Origin: Wyeomyia smithii
Lineage: Eukaryota > Arthropoda > Insecta > Diptera > Culicidae
Length of the DNA: 64,000 nucleotides
Direction: 5' to 3'
Assembly (NCBI RefSeq): GCF_029784165.1
Contig: NC_073695.1
Location: 241,402,089-241,466,088, forward strand
Shown here: positions 56,249-64,000 of the stretch, piece after piece
Position numbering within the stretch: the stretch's first letter is position 1
Layout of the letters: each line of letters opens with the position of its first letter
Notes under the pieces: generated by a model
Told to the model about the DNA's origin: nothing
What the model saw: only the letters and a program-made list of their open reading frames with translations
Databases searched by the model: none
Position numbers and translations under genes: made by a program

Positions 56249-56298
56249 GTACTCGAACCCGCAATCTTCTCTGGGAACTTTTGTTCCCAGAGCCACCC
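56249..56298 (-). other. tRNA-like B box with perfect hairpin at the right TIR
   Basis: On the minus strand TGGCTCTGGGAAC is followed by a perfect 10-bp hairpin with a 4-nt loop (56269-56292) and then by GCGGGTTCGAGTAC, a B-box match (56249-56261). It mirrors the boxes at 53555-53626 at the other end. Confidence 0.4.
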
Positions 56299-56631
56299 TC
56301 TACTATTGTGTCCCGTTCTTAACAAACCTCGTTCGACTATACACACTGCCTAATTTTCTAATAATCTGCAATAATAATGAAAATAAAACTGGCAAGAACA
56401 GCGGAATCTGATGAGATGATATCTAACTCTGTAGTTTGAATTTTTCTTGATGGTTTTCCTATAAAGGTCATTGAGTTGATAATCTATTATTATTTGCTAT
56501 TTTTATGACACGTTACCGGCGATTTGATTTATTTTCTTAGGAAAAAATCAAAGGAAGCGGGATATTCATGTAATGCTATTCTTCTACACAACTGAAGAAC
56601 CTCTGAAATAATTCTCGGAGATAACACTTCT

Positions 56632-57600
56632 GTGACAACTAGCTTGCTTTGTTTCACTTCGGACTGCCTCAGGAGCAGGTGGATGCTGCACAGACTTGTG
56701 AAAGCTGCATTCGATAAAATTGACCATGGAATATTACACCACAAACTCGCTAGAATGGGTGTCTCCTACGACCTGGTTAAATTGTTGCAATCGTACCTAA
56801 GTGATGGGAGCCTAAATGCAAACTTAGATTCAACACATTCTGACGATTTACAAACACCTCCGGCGTTCCTCAAGGGAGTAATCTTGGACCGCTTCTTTTC
56901 GTTTTGTTTATAAATGATGTCGCAGCCCGTCTTGGAAGAGGTTGTAAGCTGTTCTAGGTTGATGACCCAAAGATTTTTATGGTCATTGACGAACTTTTCG
57001 ACTGCCAAAAGCTGCAAGAGCTGTTGGATAAGTATCAAAAAAACTTATGACTATTAGTGTCCAGAAATGTGCCGTAATTTCATTTCATCGATGAAGTTAT
57101 CCCATAAAAGCTACTTTAACAAACGTACGTACACCTCTAGCTCGTGTCAATGAAATTGATAACTTTAAAATCCAGGACAACTTAGATTAAAAGGATTGAG
57201 AGGCTTCAAAGCCATTTTGTTCGTTTCGCACTTCGTAGACTTCCTTGGACAGACAGGCCGAATCTTCCTCCTTATAAACACCGTTGTAATCTGTTGGGAA
57301 TTGCTTCTCTGGAACGTAGCAACAAAAATTCAGCAGGCAATGGTTGCTGCTAAAGTTTTTCTTTGTGAAATCGTCTGCCCGGCTCTTCTAAGCAAGTTTT
57401 CTCTGAATGCTCTTGATCGAACTCAACGCAGATCACTGAATGAAATGTTTTTAACGCCGTTCCATCGCTCTGTTTTCGGATATTTTAACCCTCTTCGCTC
57501 ACAAGGTTTATCATTAAAATTTATAGCTCCACGAGAAAATTCAAGCTGAACACTTTGTAGACTAACTAAAATTACTGCCAACTGTAGTATTTTGAAGAAA
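56632..57600 (+). pseudogene. Decayed CR1/Jockey-type reverse transcriptase
   Basis: Frame 1 gives AAFDKIDHGILHHKLARMGVS and LVKLLQSYLSD; from 56862 a shifted frame gives GVPQGSNLGPLLFVLFINDV, then CKLF-stop-VDDPKIF where the catalytic Y/F-A-D-D should be, then SVQKCAVISFHR. After a gap, RIERLQSHFVRFALRRLP and LPPYKHRCNLLGIASLERS (about 57190-57320) are the typical C-terminal region of CR1/T1/Q-like mosquito elements. Several stops and frameshifts and no endonuclease. Both ends are undefined. Confidence 0.75.
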
Positions 57601-58309
57601 ATGCCCAGTGATGCTCTGAGGTAGCATATAAAAGTTTATGGAACAATCGTAAGCACAACAAACTATTTTATGTCAATATGATGATTATAATTCTTGGTGC
57701 TTTAGAACCACCATGAGCGGGAAAGGGTTAAATCAATCCTCAGAATAATTCGTACCTTCAACAAAACTAGTCAACTGATCGATTTTGGATGTACCTCGAA
57801 TGAGCATGAGCATGAGCATGATTGACCGCCCGCGGTTGCTACTCTGTTATTGCCAGATCAGCTGTAATAACACAGAGAACCAACGGATGATGTTTGGGAC
57901 TGACATTCATCCTCAATGTGTTAAAACCGGTGACCTTAAACTTTTTTATTAGGCAATACCCGCGCTGGCCGCATCCGAATGCAGGTCAATAAAGGAGTGT
58001 GTATAAGAATATGTTGACGTGATACTCGTTTTATTGGAAAATGGAATTGGAAATAACTGGGATGTTGGAAAAAAGCGGTAGGGTTTGCAGCAGGATTCGT
58101 TTTGGTAAACTTTGCGCTGAACTCGAGCACCGGGTTCATAATAACATAATGAAAAATCGCGCGTATGAGTTCATATCACCTTCCCCGGATTTAACTATTT
58201 ACTGTTTCAGTTAAAAATAACTGGAAGAATCTAGTTTAAACTGGAACTTTGGCATCACTGTTTGCAACTGAGAGAGAAGGCCTCTTCACAAGCAGAGAAT
58301 ATCATACAT

Positions 58310-58480
58310 CCATGACCTGCGTGTGATCAACACTTTCAGCCAGTGTTCTTCCATAATAAAACACCATGCTGGAGACATCGGAGCTTGCGGGTTTAGTCCC
58401 GACTGAATGAGGTATAATTTTTGCGCATCCTCAGTTCTCTTTAATTTGTCACATTCCCTTGAATTTACATACACTGCCTA
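58310..58480 (+). repeat. SINE-like fragment with degenerate B box
   Basis: GCGGGTTTAGTCCCG (58387-58401) followed by GACTGAATGAGGTATAATTTTT resembles 44732-44765 and the minus strand of 56220-56260. The stretch ends in ACATACACTGCCTA, like the mariner-type TIR. It may be another fragment of the same composite family. Confidence 0.4.
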
Positions 58481-59240
58481 CTGTACTGTTTTATAACAGT
58501 CAGAATAATCTGATAGCTTTCCTGCAGAACAACATTTCTAAAAAATTATATGAAACGGATAAACTTTCCTTGAACTAACTTCATAAGAGAGTATTTAATC
58601 GACAATTGAATCTACTTGTATCGATGGGATGATTGTTTTCAGTTAAAACGGCAATTTGTGTTCCTGTAACAAACGATCATCAAAAGCTGTTTCTTACAAG
58701 ATCACTTAATGGGCAGTAAATTATTTTACTCATCAAACTCTGTTTTTTTTTTATTTCAAACTCTGTTTTTTTTTATTTATGCGAAAATACATGAGAACTA
58801 AAATATCAGACCATAAACTATTTGTTTTGTTAACATTGTTCTTCCTTCTTGTTAGAGTTATGCCAAAACAATATTTTGCACGACCATCCTAATGAAATTT
58901 TATGATACTCTCACTGCTAAACTGTACTATTTAACCTATAAGAAAATAGATTTTTGATGTCATTTGATTGATTTTTCTTGTGAGCTGGCCGCATTTCGGT
59001 TCCATGAAAATCGAAGAAGCTCGCAACGAAAAATAAACTCCAACGAAAAAATTCCACAGTCCGTTTTAATTGGAATCGGGAGGTATTTTCATCATATTAT
59101 ATTAATATTCTCATTACTATTAATTAATTTCACTGGAAACCTGAATGCCAACGTAAATTCGAGTAATTTTTTGCTGTCCCTTGTCATCACCGATCGTAAA
59201 TGATTGGTTCTTTCCTAGAAAGCAGAAAACCTCCGGTCAT
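58480..59240. other. AT-rich stretch, no feature seen
   Basis: Short spurious frames only. Confidence 0.45.
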
Positions 59241-61950
59241 GAGATGACAAATGCTCAGTTACTCTGGTGATGTTCGAATTTCGCGAAAATTCTACGTATG
59301 TCGTTTCCCCGTTAGGGGACATACACCATTCTCGGTTGGTCAATGGATAGCGCACATGCACACACACATTCGGTTCGTGGTCGGCTTTCTCGAGAGAATA
59401 ATGAATGGTGGTAATTATTCTCGGACGCTTGGTGGCAAGCTAGAGCTAGTAGCTCTCGTAGCCGCTGCCGTTTGATGTTGGTTGTGATTACATCAAAGAG
59501 AGTAAAACCAGATGGTTAGCGCTCGCGGTTGAGTTGCTGCATTTCCTTGGCTATTCTGAACGCGCCTTCCGGAGCGGATGGAAGAGGAAACAACGTTTGC
59601 GCGAGAAATGTCAGGAACCACCCTCTTCGGGGCCACAGCGATATGCATAATTGGACTAGTTGACCCCAGCACGAACGAAGCAGATGGGGTCTGAAGAGGC
59701 TTAGACGGTGACTCCAAGGACTCAAACCGTACGCGGGTTGCATACGTGCGCAGCAATGTGGGCGCAAGTATCCAATTGTTTAATTTTAATTTAGATTTCA
59801 TTATTTGATAGGCGGCTGAAAGGAGAAGCCCACCGAGGGACCGCAGACCTTAAGAAGAGCGAGTAATAGTTCGTCGTGGGGCCACAATCGGCGATAGTGT
59901 ACAGCACACTCGGTTCCCGGTTTGCCGGCTGTGCGCACGGTTGGCTTTAAACTAAATGTAATTTCAGAATGTTGCAGCATAATGCGCATTTAAGGGTAAG
60001 GACGGTACTCGGGCGGGGAGAGTACTATATTTTCGCTGAGCATATGTTGCACCTCCAGACAGCAGCCGGGCAGCGTGTTCCGTTTCTGTGTTCCATCTTA
60101 ACTAGGAAACGAGAAATAAATTTATGCCTTGCCATGTTCCTACCGCGCGCGCACTACTGGAAAATACTGGAGTGCATATTTGGAATTCATTACTTGCCGC
60201 AGCGTTGCTGCTGCTGCTGCTTATTCAGGCTGCCGCTGATCGGGATCGAAGCCCAAACCGAGGCCGAAAATGGCTCACGATGGGAGGTGAGCCGTTCACT
60301 AACTGAAGAAAAAAAAATGTTATCGATATTTGATCGAAAATTGATCTATCGACGAGAACACCCGCAGAGTAAACCGCTCTCCAAGTCGAGACTTCATTAG
60401 CGCCGAGGCCGCCTGACAATCCATCAAACAGCAGAACAACACTTCTTTGAAATAGGAGAAACAGTAAAGTTTGGCAACCGTGCTCCAACAGCGAAGGGTG
60501 CAGAAAATCGAAACTTTCCGATAGCCATTTTCACCCGCAGAGCAACCATATGTTTTTTGTTTAGCCTGTCGGTTTAAAATTGTTGCTTTTGTTTGATTGC
60601 TCATTTTTAAATCTTTTTTCTCCCCATCACCGCCCCCGGTGCGCCTGGTGAATCATTCCACAACGTGTGTGCTGCCGCGCCGTTAGAGAGGAAATTGAAC
60701 AACAACAAAAAATCATTCGTTAACGTGTAAATTGTTTCTCGCCGTGTGCGTCCTTCCGACACCCGCTCAAGGCGCCGCTGCTGGAAGATGAGTGGAAGAT
60801 AAACAAACTTTGAAGATTTTTATTGCACGAAATGAAAGCTCATCGGATGCTAATTTTACACACCGCTTCCACACCATTCTATTGTTTATTCCCAGCCTCG
60901 GCAAACTGCGATCACCGATCTCACGATCGCCTGCTGCGACCAATCAACAAACGATTCGTCGCGCTTCCTATTGAACATTAAAATCGGCCACGAAATAAGC
61001 TACCGTCCGGCGCGGCGACTGGTGGGTGTACCTACCATAAAATGTTTCGATATCCGCCGAGGAAAGTGAAATTCTTCTCCCGCGCTCAAGTTGCGACTTC
61101 TTTCGCGCGTTTTTAATTACGAGTAATCACGCGAGCAATTTTGCGAACCAAGTTTCCATCCGGACGCATCCCCGGATGATTACTCCCTCGCGCACTTTTC
61201 CTGCCTCTGACACTTCGGGGCCGGGCTTTTGTGTTTGTGTGTTTGGCTGGCTGAATGATGGAAACTGTCAATGTCAGTTTGTGTGTGACACGCCGAGGTA
61301 GGGCGGATGCGAAATTAATTAATCAAAAAATCTCGTTTTTGTCCCGCGGGTTTTATTCTGGTGGGGTCACTCAAGGGGACAAACTTCACCGGAGACGAGA
61401 AAAAACTTTTTTTAATCTTACATTACCGCTGGTAACTTTCCCCTCCAGTGCTTTTTTTCTTCTGTTCTGTTCACTTGACCAATAACAGAAAACCGTCAGG
61501 CCGTTCGGAAAAGCTGATTCTAATTAAGACCCTTTCATAAGAACTTACGCTTGGTTTAAGCGAGAGGAGAGAAAAAAAGGAATCCGAAGCTTTACCCTCA
61601 TTAGTTAGTTGTTGCGAAGTATGCGCTTAAGAAGCAAACTTTATTTGTCTTCACTTTTTTTTGACAGGTTTTTGAGTGTCCGACCGCCCTCCGGCTTGGG
61701 GCCCGACCGCTTGTGGTTTCTTTCGGTCGAAACAGGCGTGCATACACAAAAACAAACACTGCCTGCTCCTTTGAGCTGCCCGATTGTGGTGTATTTTTTC
61801 GTGACACTTTATGGGCCCAATAAAGTTTCGATATTTATGTAACGGAACGAAAATCTTTTTCGAGTTGCTTTCGGGGGTTTGCGATTTGCTGTGATGGGCT
61901 GTTTCTCCTACACGGGTTTTTTCTTCGACGGTTGTAACCATAAAACACAG
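59240..61950. other. GC-richer non-repetitive island, no gene identified
   Basis: CpG-containing, balanced composition, with a (CTG)n run near 60205-60220. The longest frame (143 codons, 59969-60400) shows no domain and overlaps others. Probably host DNA flanking the Jockey-type insertion. Confidence 0.4.
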
Positions 61951-61961
61951 CAGTCCTTTTG

Positions 61962-63503
61962 AGTGCGTCTTGAGCTGCCCGACAGATCAGACGTATTTTC
62001 GGTTGCATGTGGACTGGTCTTTGACTGCCTATAGCTTCAAAGTTTGTGTTTTGTCAGTGTGTCTTTTAAAGATTACCTGGAAGTTAACTTACATCAGTCT
62101 TTCTCAAGACTACCTATTTCTTTCTTTCTCAATACTGGCAATTTGATATAATTTTTGAACTTTTTTCGTATCACCTGAAATGGCAGGACGAAAAAAGAAA
62201 CCACGCATCGCTACGGGGAGGAAAAGAGAGGCATCTCTTTCTGAAACTAGCTTATGCAGTAAAAATTTATATGATATTCTGCTTGAGCAAGAAGCCGGCG
62301 AAATTGAAAGTAAAACTATTCAAAGTGAAATTTCTGTAAAAAAGGAGAAAGTTCCACCTATTGTGGTAACTATTGCTTCTGAATTTAATATTTTTAAAAG
62401 AGAACTTTCTACGTTTCTCTCTGACGTCAAATTTACTTATCAAATTGGCCGAAGAGACGAATGCCGTTTACTGGCCTAAACATTGAAAGATTGGAATCGT
62501 CCTATTCAGTATTTAACTGAAAAGATGTATAATTTTGTTACATATGATACGAAGAGCGCCAAGCCGTTCAAGGTCGTATTGAAAGGTCTCACCAACGATC
62601 AAACCGTTGATGAGATCAAAATTACTTTGACAGAATTACTTGGTATAGCCCCTACCCAAGTAATTCTGATGAAACAAAAATCACGAGGCGAAAACAGTCA
62701 GCGAACTGGAATTTCCCTTGTAAATTATTTAATTCATTTTAACCGTAGTGAGGTTAATAACTTGTAATTTTTTGAAAAAGCACATGCTTTATATAACGAG
62801 CGTGTAAAATGGGAATTATATCGAAAGTTTGGCGGAGGTGAAAAGCATATCACCCAATGCCGTGTTTGCCAACGTTATGGCCATGGTTCAAAGTTTTGTA
62901 ACATGGACCAGAAATGCCTCATTTGTGGAGACTCTTCTCACAAAAAGGACACATGTCCTGTGAAAGAGAGTAAAAATTTTCGCTGTGCGAATTGTAACGG
63001 CAACCATATGTCGAATTTTTATCAATGCCCAGCCCGTTTAGCAATTGTTAAGGCAAGGCAAGGTAAACAAAATTCAAAACAAACTTCAAAACAAAATTCT
63101 CCAAACGTACCAGTGACGCATAGTTTACCTACTCCTTTGCATACCCGTTTAACTTATGCACAGGTTACAGGTAGTTCGAACATTATACCGCCTAGTGTTG
63201 GTTGGGGCCTATTACGGCAGGTAAACTTTCTTTTTTGCAACAGGCAATGTTCAATCTTATGAACGCCATGTTGCAGGCAAAATCAATGTTTGAAGCCATT
63301 CAAATAGGCACAAATTTTACTACTAAAATTGTTTCTAATTTAAAATTTAGCAATGATTTCAAATAAAACAATTAAAATATTAAATTGGAATGCTCGCTCA
63401 TTGAAGGCCAATGAGAATGAGCTTATTAATTTTTTAACAGTAAATAATGTGCATATTGCAATTATTACTGAAACATTTTTGAAACTTAACATAAAATTAA
63501 AAC
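61962..63503 (+). mobile_element. Jockey-type non-LTR retrotransposon, broken 5' part
   Basis: The element contains a broken ORF1 (62180-63366) and the first 50 codons of ORF2 (from 63353), then is cut by the I-type 3' piece at 63504. The 5' boundary is estimated: AGACGT at 61989-61994 would be a DPE at +28 if A61962 were +1, though the initiator match there is only 4 of 6. ORF1 and ORF2 overlap by 14 nt in different frames, the usual Jockey layout. The 3' part, if present, lies outside the window. Confidence 0.7.
62180..63366 (+). pseudogene. Jockey-type ORF1 (Gag-like), with two nonsense codons and a frameshift
   Basis: One frame runs from the ATG at 62180 with TAA at 62477 and again at 62765, both in phase, so only point changes broke it there. 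Domains: Lys-rich start, a PRE_C2HC-like region (KPFKVVLKGLTNDQTVDEIK, about residues 131-150), then three zinc knuckles at about 62858-63030 (CRVCQRYGHGSKFC, CLICGDSSHKKDTC, CANCNGNH...C). Near 63200-63220 the frame shifts; the other frame continues as LQQAMFNLMNAMLQAKSMFE and ends at TAA 63364-63366. The protein would bind element RNA; this copy cannot encode it whole. Confidence 0.85.
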
Positions 63504-63625
63504 CTTCCCTGCAGGCCGAGGGTAGACAGCCGGCTGTTCCTGTTCGTGATGTCTTGGCGAGCCGTGACCTATCCTACATGTCCCTTATATACGTTTTCCT
63601 GAAATCCATCCACGCCCCAGTCTAG
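63353..63625 (+). pseudogene. ORF2 start of Jockey-type element fused in frame to the I-type ORF2 end
   Basis: A 90-codon frame. Residues 1-50 (KILNWNARSLKANENELINF ... IITETFLKL) are the start of a Jockey-type APE endonuclease, with the N and E catalytic motifs. From 63504 the frame reads SLQAEGRQPAVPVRDVLASR, the last 40 residues of the I-type ORF2, ending at the same stop. The in-frame join is probably accidental, the result of a truncated insertion. The product lacks all catalytic domains except a fragment. Confidence 0.85.
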
Positions 63626-63999
63626 TCCCGTTCCCCTCCGTCTACACCCAACAAAACGACAAGAACACGTTTGAACCTTAAGCACAAAACCAGCAACCAG
63701 ACCCCGCACAATAGAACCAGGACCCAAGGACTACGAGCCTCTGTCCCAACTCACGACATCGTGGCTCAGCAGAACGAATCCATACATGCCATTCGACGAT
63801 TATCAGACGACCATTGAACAACAAAACACTGATTCGAAATCCCATGCTAGTTTTAAGTTAGACTTAATTTCAGCTCGTAGTCGGCAGCGAGGATAAAAAA
63901 TTTGCTTTAGTTTTTAAGTCATCAGATATAATTGGCGCCGTTAAACATTAAATTGTATTTGTGCCGTGTCAAATAAATGTTATGTGAAGAAAAAAAAAA
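63504..63999 (+). mobile_element. 5'-truncated 3' end of the I-type element
   Basis: 63504-63989 aligns without gaps to 30402-30887 (constant offset 33,102) with two substitutions (Y for H near the ORF2 end, and G to C in the 3' UTR), then 10 A and T at the window edge. It is a recent 486-bp copy typical of incomplete reverse transcription. The right target duplication would lie beyond the window. Confidence 0.93.
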
Positions 64000-64000
64000 T

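Larger units (their letters stand above)
53491..56355. mobile_element. TIR-bounded region with decayed Tc1/mariner-type transposon
   Basis: GCAGTGTGTA...GAACGGGACACAATAGTAGAG at the left (53490-53542) is matched in inverted orientation at 56303-56353, with the last 21 bases of the block identical. Inside are two direct, diverged copies of a segment of about 280 bp (about 53795-54075 and 54487-54780), each covering the start of a transposase. The region is probably a decayed transposon with an internal duplication. The target duplication is not clear. Confidence 0.55.

Noticed and set aside
59969..60400. 143-codon open frame
   Set aside because: No recognisable motif, overlaps frames on both strands, Cys/Leu run comes from a CTG repeat.

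Overview
The window looks like a large, transposon-choked intergenic or intronic stretch of an insect chromosome, most probably a mosquito (culicine such as Aedes or Culex). The basis is the AT-rich background, the density of nested non-LTR retrotransposons and small inverted-repeat elements (MITEs), and element types I associate with mosquitoes. I see no complete host protein-coding gene and no canonical tRNA or rRNA gene. Every long protein reading frame that I can support belongs to a retrotransposon.

Layout. 352-5600: two tandem copies of a foldback repeat; the first carries a large inner inverted repeat (arms about 0.67 kb). 6400-16080: about 7 kb of degenerate CAGTTT-type satellite with a higher-order period of roughly 340-440 bp, interrupted by a GC-richer island (7080-9740) and two datable MITE insertions (11361-11607, 14236-14548). 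16300-16990: tandem array of a roughly 100-200 bp unit, met again in opposite orientation at 38290-39120. 17000-19340 and 22680-24330: GC-richer, non-repetitive DNA. 19420-20100: 3' end of a non-LTR element split by a hAT-type MITE with a perfect 8-bp duplication. 21095-22330: short CAGACATC hairpin repeats.

25027-30899: a full-length, apparently intact I-type non-LTR retrotransposon (5.87 kb) with a perfect 12-bp target duplication, an Inr+DPE internal promoter, an ORF1 with three zinc knuckles, and an ORF2 with endonuclease, reverse transcriptase and RNase H. 30950-38200: decayed reverse-transcriptase-derived repeats holding a piggyBac-type MITE, a 5'-truncated RTE-type element, a pogo-type MITE and a hairpin MITE, each with its target duplication. 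39180-41130: GC-richer island with a (CGA)n tract.

41190-48360: a field of Penelope-type repeats, in direct and inverted pairs, each carrying a minimal hammerhead-ribozyme core (CUGANGA ... GAAACGUH). Further copies lie at 4851-4996 and 6072-6110. 48560-52330: GC-richer island. 53491-56355: TIR-bounded decayed Tc1/mariner-like region with tRNA-like B boxes. 56640-57600: decayed CR1/Jockey-type reverse transcriptase. 59240-61950: GC-richer island. 61960-64000: a broken Jockey-type element whose ORF2 is cut after about 50 codons by a nearly identical 3' piece of the intact I-type element, which continues beyond the window.

Together the parts record repeated retrotransposition. The intact I-type element has what it needs to move itself (promoter, ORF1 RNA-binding protein, ORF2 enzyme, poly(A) signal). 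A second, 99.6% identical 3' copy lies 33 kb away, which indicates recent activity. The hammerhead-bearing Penelope repeats and the higher-order satellite are the least ordinary parts of the window.
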